Shown: piece by piece, positions 23,099 to 34,491 of the stretch
Layout: the number at the start of each line of letters is the position of its first letter
Position numbering within the stretch: position 1 is the stretch's first letter
DNA from: Deroplatys truncata
Lineage: Eukaryota; Arthropoda; Insecta; Mantodea; Mantidae
Reading direction: 5' to 3'
DNA length: 64,000 nt
Assembly (NCBI GenBank): GCA_030765065.1
Contig: CM060990.1
Location: 419,811,198 to 419,875,197 of the forward strand
Position numbers and translations under genes: made by a program
The notes under the pieces: model-generated
Told to the model about the DNA's origin: nothing
The model's input: the letters and a program-made list of their open reading frames with translations, nothing else
Database searches by the model: none

Positions 23099-25110
23099 TA
23101 GGGACCCCGACCTTTCGCGAGTAGTTAATTCGCGAAATTGGCCAAAAATTAACAATAAGGAAAACCTTTAATCAGTTATTTTTAAATTCCACATATATAT
23201 CCATTCTGAGTCGCGAAATAACGCGACATTAGTTCTATATCGCGAAAACGCGAAATAACACCGTTATGAAAAAAAATGTGCAAAATAACCCGAAATTTTT
23301 CTCTCTCTCTCTCCTTTTTTTTGCGTTTGTCTCTCCTTTTCACATAAATAATCAGATATTTGGCTTATGAATCATTTACGGATACGTGTATTATCATTCG
23401 CTACGGCCATGCTGCATGGTGTTGTGTGATGCACGGTACAGAACACCAAACTGCACTGCACTGTGATTTAACCAGAACTTCGGCAAACATTGGTACTGCT
23501 TCGACTACCCCGTCCCCTTCACTCTTCACCTATCGCATGCACAACAAAAGGACTGCCATGTTTATCGAAACTCGGCAACACCGCATCAGTGACGGATTTC
23601 TCATTTCACTCAAATTATTCTTTGGATTTAAATAACAATACTACCTGCAATTCTTCTGTAATGCCGTATTTTAACGATTCGTGCTTGCATCGCCCCATTT
23701 CATGCCGGCTGGAAAAGACTGTCGCAAAAGTATCGTTAAATAATGCATGAATTTCTAAGTCTGGTTCAAGTCAATTCTGACAGTAGACAGCCTCTTCTGC
23801 CAATCACTGTCTCCATTTCCTGTACCCCTCGCACGAAAATTGTTGTTGTCTCGCGACGTTGCCATAATGTGAACGCATGTCTAGGTATATTTTGTGTCCG
23901 CTATACTGAAAGATTCGTTTGGAGTCAAGGTATATTCTTTCAATTACGTTACAATTTAGCGCAAGGAGTCTGTTTACCTTCTGCTCTGAAAAAGAAAAGG
24001 AATTATGCCGATGGAGCCACGTTTCAAATTAAGCTAGCGCATGCACAATTCAGCTGACGGTGAAGTTGGCAAGTTGGCACGTTCGCGCGCCGTACAGACA
24101 CCATGTGCAAGAGTTGCCAGGCCAGTTTAGTTTTGCGGCACGCGGGAATTCAAACCGAATCCACAGTAGTATTTCAATGCGGTCTCAAAATATAATAAAC
24201 TGCCAGGCATCTTTCCTTCTTGAACACTGCAAAGACACCATTTGCCTTATTGAAGTGCTTGAGGAATCTAAATATCCATTTTTTCATAAACTATATAGCA
24301 AACTTAAAGATATATCAAATGACTTCACAATAGTAGCTGAGGGCTCGTTTGGAGAGAAAACTTCAAGTCTTCTTCAGAGACTGCCAACCCTCAAGAAGTC
24401 TTATGTTATCAGTCAGTTCAAGCAATTGGGCATAAAGTCAGTTACTAAGCTGAATTCCTTAATGTCAGCTGATCCAGCTGATGATGATATTCATTCTGCA
24501 GGTAAATTGTTTGATGTACGAAAAATAGTATCAAATGTGGCATCTATTGATATAACTATAGAAAAAGCAAAACGAATGTTACCTTTTCTGCGAGACTTGC
24601 CAGAGAAGACATTCAAGGAGGGTTATGCTGCTCTGAAGAACATAGTGTGTGAGAAATTAGATGATGCTGCTGAAGTGAACATATGGATTTACTTTCTGGA
24701 CTTCAATGTGATCACTTGTGTTTCAGTGAGAAGTGTATGAAACTATTGTGGGTACCCATGTCCAATGTGGACAGTGAAAGACTTTTCTCTGCATATGGGA
24801 ACATCATGACAAACTTAAGAACAAATCTTAAGCCAGAGAACACCGAACTTATGGTGGCTTTGTCTCTAACAAAGTAAATCAGTCGAAATGTATACTATGT
24901 AAATATTTTCATGCTCCTCTTTCTTAAGTTACCTGTAAGGTGCCCTTTGTTCCACAGTAAAATAGTTTAAACTGTGTTTTTGTTTTTCCCTTTTGTTTTT
25001 GCACGAGATAACACCATTAAGCAGTTTTATTTACCGCCCAAAACACCGCTCACTATAATATTTTTACACCGATATTACATTATTTTATTTACGACAATTT
25101 GGGGTCCCTA
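23099..25110 (+). mobile_element. hAT DNA transposon with perfect 8-bp target duplication
   Basis: Left end TAGGGACCCCGACC at 23099; right end, as reverse complement, TAGGGACCCCAAATTGTC, ending at 25110. Both are flanked by CCTATTAG (23091-23098 and 25111-25118), an exact 8-bp duplication as expected of hAT. The left subterminal region repeats CGCGAAA/TTCGCG motifs (23115-23260), plausible transposase-binding sites. At 2.0 kb it is shorter than autonomous hATs and carries only the C-terminal part of a transposase. Confidence 0.92.
24183..24877 (+). pseudogene. hAT transposase, C-terminal part
   Basis: An open frame to 24740 and an overlapping frame from 24683 together carry the C-terminal portion of a hAT transposase. 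The dimerisation-domain signature is clear near the end (PMSNVDSERLFSAYG, then a basic Thr-Asn-Leu-Arg-Thr segment), followed by a stop at 24877. The two frames are offset by one frameshift around 24690-24720. The N-terminal BED-type zinc finger and most of the catalytic core are missing, so the copy cannot encode a working enzyme. It lies in sense with the element bounded by 23099-25110. Subfamily is uncertain. Confidence 0.8.
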
Positions 25111-25379
25111 CCTATTAGGTGCATTTGATTGCACGTGTTCACGCACTAATTTCTATATTCCCTATTTTCTGGGAAAAAACCATTCTTGAATAACGCCTAT
25201 ATAGTTATTTCAAGGCATCGCAGAGCAACTCTTGAAATAATATATTTCTGTAATGTGTTGAAGTGACCAATCATGAGCAACAGTTTTGTACCCCACCAAC
25301 AGGTGTAAATGTTGTTTGGTGAGCGTTGTTGCTCACTAAATAAGAATTCTCTTTCTGATTACGTAGAAGTTAGTTCTAG

Positions 25380-26360
25380 TTGTGGATGCGATTTGGAAAT
25401 ACAAGTGTGGTGTGCATTCGTTTTCAAAATGAACATTTCAAAAAACAAAGTTAACTGTGCTGTTGTGCATTGTTCCAATATAGGGACAAAAACCGCTTGA
25501 ATTATGTATAATAGATTTCCTAAAAATGATAAACTAAGGTGCATGTGAGTGTCTCGCTGTAAACGGAGTGATAAATTCAACACTGATAATGCTCGAGTCT
25601 GCTCAGTACATTTTCGGCCTGAGGACTACGAATGGGACTTAAAAAATGAATTACTTGGCTTAGCTCTACAGAAAATTTTACGTGGTGATGCAGTGCCCTG
25701 TATGTTGATTCCGAACTGGCATGGCGTCTGTCTCTCGGGCTCGAACACAAATAACTACCAGCGACATTAATCAAAAGATATGTCATCTAAAAACTTTGTA
25801 TTATTTGGGCATGTTTACTGAAAGTGATATAACAATGTTGACTTCATATTATTCAGCATATTGGATTAAGCATAATTTCATTATCAGCTATAGGAAAAAT
25901 ATGAGACTATGGATGCATGACTTTATGACATTGCTAAGGGACTTTCAACACCCACCGAATATGAGGAGGCAATATTGTTAGAAGATATGAGCATAAAGGA
26001 AAATTTTGAAAATGAAGTTTTCAACATGGACTGCAAAGTATCTTGCGGGTTATATTGCATACAAATGTTGATCCTTTGATAGCGCATTGGGAAGCAAAGA
26101 CAGTAATTTACCAGCACAAGTGCCTCAGGATTGGATTACAGTTATTTCCAGGGGGGACTTATTCGACCTACTGAACAGTGGTGCCGAAAAGTGAAGGATT
26201 TCGAAGTTATATTTGCGGGATTCCATGGATTTCATATTTCAAAATGTGTTAGAGTGATGAAAACACATAATGACATAATTTGCTCTAAATTGCCTGAATC
26301 AGATTAAAAGAATTGTTTCTATATACATCAGGTCCCGCACATTTATTAGGATACGGCATT
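25380..26360 (+). pseudogene. P-element/THAP9-type transposase fossil
   Basis: A degraded THAP zinc-finger domain lies at 25430-25710: CAVVHC, FPKNDKLR, VCSVHFRPEDY and GDAVPCML follow the usual order Cys-Cys, FPKD, CxxHF, AVP. Two in-frame stops interrupt it at about 25498 and 25545. Further on, 26130-26310 carries a P-transposase-like C-terminal block (DWITVISRG, LIRPTEQW) offset by a one-base loss in a G run near 26151. The middle (25720-26100) is open only in pieces and is weakly assigned. No terminal repeats were found. It could instead be a dead host THAP-domain gene, but the C-terminal block favours a P element. Confidence 0.6.
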
Positions 26361-26765
26361 TAAATAAAAAATTTAAAGCTACAACCATGGAAAAAAATAT
26401 GAGGAAATGTTAGCAGTGGGTGAAATCTACTACTTCTACAACAGCAGCATGACCAGCCACTTCTAAATGTAAATCTACTTTTAAGATTAAACAAAGAATA
26501 ATTTGTTACTTTTTATTTTGGTAATTGTTTTGGTGGTAATGTTGATAAAATTGGTTTGTAACTAGTAGAATGTGTTGACGAAAGTTTCCCATCATTTTCA
26601 GTTAAAGTATTTTTTATAACATGTCATTGCATTATGTTACACTTTCTTAATTACTGCTTAACCGTTTACACAATGGGTATACCAATCCGTGCCTTAAATT
26701 GTACATGTTAAAATGGGTTCACTTTCAATTACTATCCAAAGAGCGTGCGTGCTCTACCTTCCACA

Positions 26766-26789
26766 TGACGTCACAGGCGCGCAGCCAAT
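26766..26789. promoter_or_regulatory. CRE + CCAAT promoter-like cluster
   Basis: A palindromic TGACGTCA (26766-26773) lies 11 bp from CCAAT (26785-26789) within a short CG-rich patch (26745-26815). CREB/ATF and NF-Y sites at this spacing are typical of proximal promoters. No gene start is recognised nearby, and the patch could belong to an old repeat. Confidence 0.25.
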
Positions 26790-27942
26790 GAGAGCGAAAT
26801 GGCCGGAGTGGCCTACCATCCCTATACTCGAGTTACCTTGGCTACAGATGATGTACATATTTCATTACGTGAGCTTCAGTAGCTGTGATTGCACTTTTGA
26901 GTTATTCAAACTGCTTTCAAAGGGATCGATTAAAGCTCACATAAAATAACTTGTCATTGTCACCTGTAGCAATACGAGAACATAATTACAATCAGCTGAA
27001 CACCTGACAGCTAGGCTAGTATGAAAAATACACCTGTTAATTTTTTTGTAATTCTTTTTATACGAATTGTCCAATAGTTGGTACATAAATTGCTTTTATA
27101 TAATATTACTGGCTTTTATAGTGATTGCTGGTTCAAATCACTAATTCTGTTAACAGGAATGCTTCTATACCATAATATGTAATTATGTCACATTTAATTT
27201 AAATTGTGAGGCTGAATGAACACTTCCAGTTGCTTGCAATTATTTTTTCTGCATGCTTCATAGGAAAATCTTTTGTACTTAAACTGTCTCCAAGTTTCGT
27301 TTGAACTTGCAACCAACTAACAGTAGGATGTGGAATTAGACAGGAAAATGGGAAGAATAACACGTTTGACACTGTTACTTTATTCTACTCTACTGATAGC
27401 ACAACACAATTTGACACATTTGTAACATGAGTAACTTGATTCCATTTCTTACAAAGAAACTTCTGCATACATTATATGCAACACTGTAGTTATTGCTACA
27501 TATGCCAATGCCTGTTTATCATTCACGACATTGCTATTAGCAATGCAACAAATGTCATTAGCAATAGTTTCACTACATCATTTAACATTATCAATGTTAT
27601 TATCAGTCTCTGTTCTCTGACTTGAAACACCTCAGTGGACACAAATAGGCACATTTATTTAAACTTTTACACCCATTATCTTCACAATCACAGGAATACT
27701 TTAACTCTAACTTTCCAATGTATATATTCTAGAAGTAAATAAAAAATACACGTTTAAACTACCCTTAAAAGTAGGTTTTTAGGAAGAGACCTATTTGTAT
27801 CAAGAGAAAATTTGTTGTTACAAACACTTTTTAATTATATTACTTAAGTCCTCTATTATTAGCACATCTAGAGGAATTTTAATATGTCATTCAGGAATTG
27901 CTAAAAATGTGTAAACTAGTCGCGGGCATCCTTTCCCCAACC

Positions 27943-27973
27943 GGCTTCAAAGCGAACGGAAAGCTTTGAAGCC
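27943..27973. other. Perfect 11-bp hairpin in a GC-rich island
   Basis: GGCTTCAAAGC (27943-27953) pairs exactly with GCTTTGAAGCC (27963-27973) across a 9-nt loop GAACGGAAA. It lies in the GC-richer block 27920-28230. Confidence 0.55.
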
Positions 27974-28579
27974 TGACCATAAACCCATCAGTAAACGATT
28001 AGTAGGGTCTTCCCATCCCTTAAACACAACACGTGGTCCTTTCTCCAGCTCCACCAAAGCAAAGCGTTGTTAAGATTTTATGGTGCTTGCGGTTAGGGAG
28101 GGTAGGGAACAAGTGTTTGGCTACTGCACAAAGGTCGCCGCTTGGGGATCCGAAGGCTGCGATGACCATTAACAGCATTTATGTGCAACCAGCAGCTTAA
28201 GTAATGAGTGATTTTGGGTGAAGAGAGCTAGGCCATTTCCTGCTTACTATTAAAATACATTAAATTTTTAACTGGATTATAATCAACTTCAATAGTTATA
28301 AAAATGATTAATATAGCAAGTAATGAATTTTCTGCTAAACGTAGCATCTTTCCAATTTTGTCACAATAGTGACAACTTTATCTTACACATGGCATATGTG
28401 AAGAACAATTAACATTGATTGACCTAACAGCGGTTAAGTGTGAAGCCCAGGACTTAAAGTACTTATAATATTGTAAGCTGCATTTGGGGTACATTATCTC
28501 AAAATGAATTTGAGAACGCCTTGTGGTTTACTAGAAAAAACCTGAGTCAGTTGGGGAGTTTAATGTTGCATCGGCATGT

Positions 28580-28800
28580 TGTCATGGTAGCTCAGTTGTC
28601 TAGAGCAATGGCATGGAAAGGAAAAGACTATTTATTTCATGGGCCATGCATTCAAATTGACCAATCCAATTCACAGCCCATGTCAGTTTGAGCCGAACAC
28701 AATAGACTATCACTGAAATCTTGTCAAAATGAGACTGCCTTACCTGATACACTGATTTGTTAAGCTGTGCTTCTGATTTGTAAGCTAAAGAAGCAAAACT
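28580..28800 (+). mobile_element. Possible degenerate tRNA-derived SINE
   Basis: TGGTAGCTCAGTTG at 28585-28598 matches a tRNA D-arm/A-box; ATTCAAATTGACC about 55 bp downstream resembles a weak B-box. No clear tail or target duplication. Confidence 0.3.
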
Positions 28801-29630
28801 TTCTTAAAGGACATGCAAGGCTGTGCTATGTTTTAGTAGTATGATATAAACTCAATCAAAAAGGTATATAAAATACCTATGTTATTTTCATTTTATTGAT
28901 ATTGTTTATTAAACATTTCATTCAGAAAACAGTCTTAGCAAATACCACTCATGAGTTTGATATTAGATACATTTCAGAACGCATTATTTTCCTATTTTGT
29001 AGGTATTCATTGAAATATGCATAACAAGTCAACAGATTTCCACTTTCTGTAGTTGTTAAAGATAATATTAACAGATTCACTAATTAACATATACAAGTAT
29101 AATGTTAATCTGTATGTAAATATGATTTGGTTCTGCAAATACAAATAACTGAACTTTTGAAGGCAATATCGATGTCTTACTTGTGAAACAGTTTTGTTGC
29201 ATATTCAATTCTGGATTTGCTGAAAGAAAGAGATTATGATGAGTAAAATTTACTTCTATTATCTATGAGTAAACTGCAGCTTGTTGTATCTCTTTGTCCT
29301 TTCTGATGTGGTTGTGTTATTGTCAAGTGTACTTATTAACGTAATTTAGAAAATATGAAGTGGTGATAGATAACAGAACCGAAGAATTTAAAGAAAAGTG
29401 TATATTTACCAAAAACATTTTAATGTGCAAATGTTGATATGAGTGAATTAACTAGTCAGCCAATTGAGTGAAATACATTACAAATACCCTGAAGTGAAAG
29501 AAACACAAATTGAATGAGAAAACTAGAATTCTGTGCTCATGTTTGGTTAATACAGTGTTAAGTAAGAAGGAAATAACACTTTTATTGTAAAATAACCATC
29601 ACTTTGTGTTACTTCAAAGAACAATTTCAG
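28801..29630. other. Stretch without recognised feature
   Basis: AT-rich; nothing supported. Confidence 0.4.
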
Positions 29631-29788
29631 GCACAACAAAAGATTCAGAATCATCCAAAATTATTGATGCATGCGCAGTGTTAGCCTGTCTGTCCCAAGC
29701 TTTTGGGACCAGTTTGGACAAAACAGATCCTATTCCAAATCAGCAAACACAATTCCCGGAAGGAACAAGTACTAGCAGCTCTAGACAT
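29631..29788 (+). CDS. Candidate internal host exon
   Basis: 158 bp open in one frame between an acceptor-like CAATTTCAG (ending 29630) and a donor-like CAT|GTGAGC at 29789. The peptide (KIIDACAVLACLSQAFGTSL, then Pro/Gln/Ser/Thr-rich to SSSRH) has balanced composition, unlike the surrounding AT-rich translations. The acceptor has a poor pyrimidine tract. Not recognised; may be chance or part of an unknown transposon. Confidence 0.25.
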
Positions 29789-30249
29789 GTGAGCATACAC
29801 TGTGTATTCCCTTGTGTATTGAAATAATTTCTGACAATATTCATCAGGGTTAAAATGAGCAGCTGGGAATACAAGTTTTATCAACAACATGAAGGTATTA
29901 TGAAAATAAACGAGGATAGGGAAAGAAGTGCAATGGTAACACCTACATCTTTTTTATGTTTTTTGCAAAATCTGTATCACTATGTATCACTAAAGACACA
30001 AACAAACATTTGGAGGTTGTGCAGAATCGGACAAAAATTCAGTGCCATATCTGGGATTCGGACCACCAATCTTTGAGTTACCATACAACTGTTCTGTCAT
30101 CTGATTTTCTAAAAGAAAATTCAGTAAAATGTAGATTAATAGAAACTTTAACTAGGCTAAACTTAAAAATTGGCATGGACTAGTGGCGGTTCATGTTGCC
30201 TATACCTAGGGGGCTGCACTGATTATTGGAATTACGTACCTTAATTATT

Positions 30250-32362
30250 TGAAGATGAATTGCATACAGCGATCTTTCTTTGTAGCAAACTTATTAACTA
30301 CTCTCTCGTTGAACTTCGGGACAACTTGTCCTTTTCTATGGACAACATAGTGCAGTTAGTCTGTATTCTCCAATAGTATTCCTAAGGAACATTTTAATTC
30401 TTTTCAGTGTAGAGAAACAGCATACAGATCCACTTGTTGTTAAAGGCAGAGTAATGGCTATTTTCAAAAGTTTTAACACTTCAGAACAAGTGGAAGAAAG
30501 ATTATTAGCTCTAAGATATCAAAGCAATTTTACAGCACCACCAATATTCCTGAATTCTTCACTTGAATAGATGACTGAAAGTTCTGTATGTAGTTTGTCC
30601 TTATCATACATTGGAAACATTTTTACGCATTCGCTGAGCGCATTTTCTGGAAATATTGAATTAAATTGCTCCAACTGTGATCTGACCAATTCCCTGCTGT
30701 GTAGCAGGGAAAACACAGATATATGTTCTCTAAACTGGAAGTTCAATTGAGACAGTATAACATTACATACTTCCTAGGCTGCTGCTGCTCTGGTCTGTGT
30801 ATTTAAAACAATTTTTCTTTTGTGTGGGTTTTCTGCTGCCAAATCACTGTGTTTCTTAGTTTTATAATTTCAGCAGTGAAAGTAGATATGTACACTGGAA
30901 CTTTGGCAGCATCTATGTGGCGATTCTGCTGTTGATTGTACAGTATTTCTACATGAGGCACAATTAAATGGAAAAAATTAAACCAGATATAAAACTCATT
31001 ATTTTCAAGATACCCAGTATAGCAGATGCCTCATTTATTGTCGCACTGCTTCAAGTCTCTGATTCTGACAAAATTTGAAAACATTCTTTCAATACCTCCT
31101 TCTTTTTGTAGACAACATTTACAGTCCTGGATTTGTAGTTCCACCTCGATCCACCACTGGGTATTCTCTTCTTAACACATGAATCTAACACTGATGATCT
31201 GTGTGGAGAGCGGGAAAAGAAGGTGGGTATAGTAGAAAGATTTGAAAAGAAAATCCTAGCTTTTGTGTTTTGCCTGGCAGCTCTCTCCAGTATCAGATTT
31301 AATTGATGTGCTAAGCAATGTACAAAGTACGCATTAGGGTAATATCTCTAACTTTAACTTGCACTCCATTGATAGCCCCGCTCATTACCGCTGCACCATA
31401 AAAAATTTGGCCTATGAGCTTCTTCTTCTTAACTTTTAATATATTGCCAAGTTCAGAAATTACAACTTCTGCAATTGCATCGTAATTTTGCCCATTCAGA
31501 ATAAAAAATCCTCAGAATGGCTCAACAGGACTACCTAAGGCATTACAATACCTTAAGACTATTACAAGCTGGAACATGTCAACAATATCTGTAGTTTCGT
31601 TGGCCATAATAGACACATAGTCTGCTGCTTCAGTTTCTTCTAAAATGTTTTCTTTACAAACTTAAAGAATGCACTGAAGTAACTCATTTTGTATTGTCTT
31701 AGAAGTTCCTTTAAAAAATGAATGTTAAGATGGCACTTAAATAGGGTATCAGTTTCTGCTGTATATTTAATCAACTTCCTGAAAACCACTTGTTTTTGCG
31801 ACCCTTCATGCTCTTCATGTCCTCTTAGGGGTAGCTCATGATAACCAAACATATCACACAGTTGATTATATTTCTGAGTGTCACTATTTTTTTGGACTTG
31901 ATCGTTGTGATGATCTATTGATTCCTTATAGGCTTGACTTAAACATGCCTGTACATTTACTGATCCAAATGTAACAAAATTAAGCATGTTATTAACATGA
32001 TTTTTGGACATTTCATGTTTATGACATTTCTCATATAGTCTCTTTAAGTCTGAAAACCCCTTTTGAATTCATGCAACTTTAATTCCAAATAAAAGGCAAG
32101 GGAAACAGAAAAGGGAATTGCTGACTTCACAGCCATATATCCACTCATATTTCGTGTAAATTTCAGGACTGAAACACCTATTATATTGTTTTTGGCGGCT
32201 TGTTGCAGTTTGAATAATATTTAACACAGGAGTCAGTCTTCCACGCACTTTAATGTCGCATTTCTCTTGCAGTAATAAAGCGCCGAAATGAAGCGATTTT
32301 AAATACTCGACTGAATTACTTATTGTTACAAGCACACCATTGATACCAGTATATGAAGTCAC
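30250..32362 (-). pseudogene. hAT transposase (ZMYM1/TTF zinc-finger type), decayed
   Basis: Reading down the minus strand: a TTF-type zinc finger around 32070-32200 (EIYTKYEWIYGCEVSNSLFC, then CLLFG); the block FGYHELPLRGHEE at about 31800-31850; the catalytic-region start MANETTDI near 31600, which matches the family's 'ADETTDI'; a long middle with scattered stops; and a C-terminus around 30300-30370 reading SIEKDKL ... NKFATKKDR, the usual 'LSIE...FASKKAR' end. Many stops and frameshifts interrupt it. Such proteins in insects are often labelled zinc finger MYM-type or 52-kDa PKR-inhibitor repressor homologues. Confidence 0.75.
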
Positions 32363-32613
32363 ATTTAATTATACCTTACTGTCAGGAAACAAAAATATAT
32401 TTGAATCGCCATGAAAATATTCACAAACAGTCTGATTTCACGAAAATCTGTACAAAATTGCACTTAACACCGCTTTTGGGACTGCAAACATTGCAGTCCA
32501 GTAAGTTCATGCGCATGATGGCATGCATGTGATGGGATGGGCGGAAAGCCGAAACGTGTAGCGAGGCTAGCAGAGAGGGAAATGGAAGCAATATGCACGT
32601 TAGCGAGTTGTAC

Positions 32614-34295
32614 CAGGACCCTCTGGATAACGGACGTGACACTGACATTCAAAATGGCGGCCGTATGTGGTGGGAATTTGGGAAATGCCTTAATCAGTTC
32701 TTGTCTACCAGTTATGACTTCTCCACAGTAAAATACAATTAATGTGGTGCAGTGACATGTCTTTTGTGTAGATATATGCTGTTGTGCACAAAAACGCTGT
32801 CTTTTAAGTAAACTAAATGCATTTTAACATTAAATGAAATATGTAACCTCAAACAACATTCATGCAGTCTACAGTTTTGTATGCTATAACTTAACAACAT
32901 TTCTAAACTACAGCTACTTATTTAAATTACAAAGGACATAGTTTTATAAACTGCAAACACTGTAATACTTGCATGAAACAGAACTGTTGATATTGAGGTT
33001 GACACTGATTGAGTTCACTCAAAATTACGTGTCACTATTTACACTGTTAATCACACTGTACGTACACAATATTATATGCACAAAATATACACTGGATGAC
33101 ACGAAATGGCGTTGTTTACAGTAATTAGCTATTAAATTTAGAAGCTTTAGGGTTACTTTTGCTTTCACTGAACGCTTTTCATTTATAAGTTTGCAATAAT
33201 TATTCAAAACTTAGCGACTTATAGCATCCTTTACTAGTTTTTGCAGAGAGTCCACACCGACAGACAGAAATATAACAAATAAGTAGTCTTAAACCAGCAC
33301 TGCAAGTGAAATATATGAAATACATAACCTTAAACAGCATTGCAAAACAACATTCATGCAATCTACAGTATTGCATGCAACAACGTAACAGCATAAATAC
33401 GATGGCTGCATTAAAACAAACTGTCAGAAATGCACCATTCTACAGTTTAACCACTTTCTTGGAACCATTATAAAAGAACCACCGTAACAGAATTTATCCT
33501 TTCTTATAACTAAGTCGGAAACAACGATGTATGCATACAGGTGAATCCTTCAAAGGCGTAAAGTGTTTACGATTTACGAATATTAACCGTTTTCTTTTAA
33601 ATCTTTATATTTTGGAAATATGAATGGCAATACTCCGGTTTATGAGAGTAACTGGGACTCATTATACACATACACATTGAAATACTCATAATTTTTTTAT
33701 TGTATCTCACAAATGTACATAATTGAATATATTTATATCTCAAATTAACACTGTATATAGCATATTTTAAAATATTTATCACAATTATTTGCACCTCTAT
33801 TCATTATAATCAAAGTTCAATTTACATCCGGAAACATAATGGCGTTGTAATGTTTTAGGTTAAGTACGATATTTACAACCAATGCGTCCAAACTGTAACA
33901 ATTTCTTTATTTCACCACAGTAACCGTGACACAAACTATATTCTCAAGTAGGTAAATTAAAAAATGTATAATTATACTTTACATTTAATGTAGCCATAAT
34001 CTACATGTAATATATTAGTAAACATAAGTAACACTTGGAAAGCACACGGCAGTGAAAACGCATGACTGGGATTATTCCCGTTTCCCAAATTGCTCAAATA
34101 AAGCTTTTCAAACACTATTGCTTCGCTAATGTATTACAAACTGCCGCAGTTACTAAAATACTATAAATCACAGGCATTGGAAACACAGCACAGCAGTTGG
34201 CGAGTATAAACACCTCAGGGATCACCACCAACTACCACCGCCATTTTTCTCAATCTCGAACCCAGTGTCAGGTCCATTGTTTCTAGAGGGTCCTG
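32614..34295. mobile_element. 1.68-kb non-autonomous hAT, copy A
   Basis: Ends CAGGACCCTCTGGATAACGG (left) and CAGGACCCTCTAGAAACAAT (right, reverse complement). The inverted similarity extends about 75 bp and includes AAAATGGCGGC. Flanking GTTGTAC at 32607-32613 and 34296-34302 is 7 bp of an 8-bp duplication. It is inverted relative to copy B at 58851-60535 and very similar over its whole length. No credible coding frame is intact in both copies. Confidence 0.88.
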
Positions 34296-34491
34296 GTTGT
34301 ACTGGCAGTCCTCTGAGGGAGAAGCGGCTTCGCATATGAGCTTGCCGCACAGCCTGATATGAACAAGTTGTAATGAATTACAATTTACAATATATATACG
34401 GATGTAATCTATTCAATTTAGGCAATTAAGGCAATAATATTAAATTTGCTCTGGGGGAGCTGCAGCCCCCTTTATCGACCGCCACTGGCAT

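Larger units (their letters stand above)
26361..28560. other. Long gene-poor stretch
   Basis: No open frame of note. Two local features are listed separately: a CRE+CCAAT cluster at 26766-26789 and a hairpin at 27943-27973. The block 27920-28230 is more GC-rich than its surroundings and may be an unrecognised repeat. Confidence 0.4.
30181..34487 (-). mobile_element. ZMYM/TTF-type hAT transposon, itself split by a smaller hAT
   Basis: Left end TAGTGGCGGTTCATGTTGCC; right end as reverse complement CAGTGGCGGTCGATAAAGGG, both followed by GGGGGCTGCA nearby. Flanks GCATGGAC (30173-30180) and GCATAGAT (34488-34495) agree at 6 of 8 bases and fall inside the LINE reading frame, so this is the aged target duplication. 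The transposase remnant is on the minus strand. The 1.68-kb hAT at 32614-34295 is inserted near its transposase 5' side. Confidence 0.8.
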
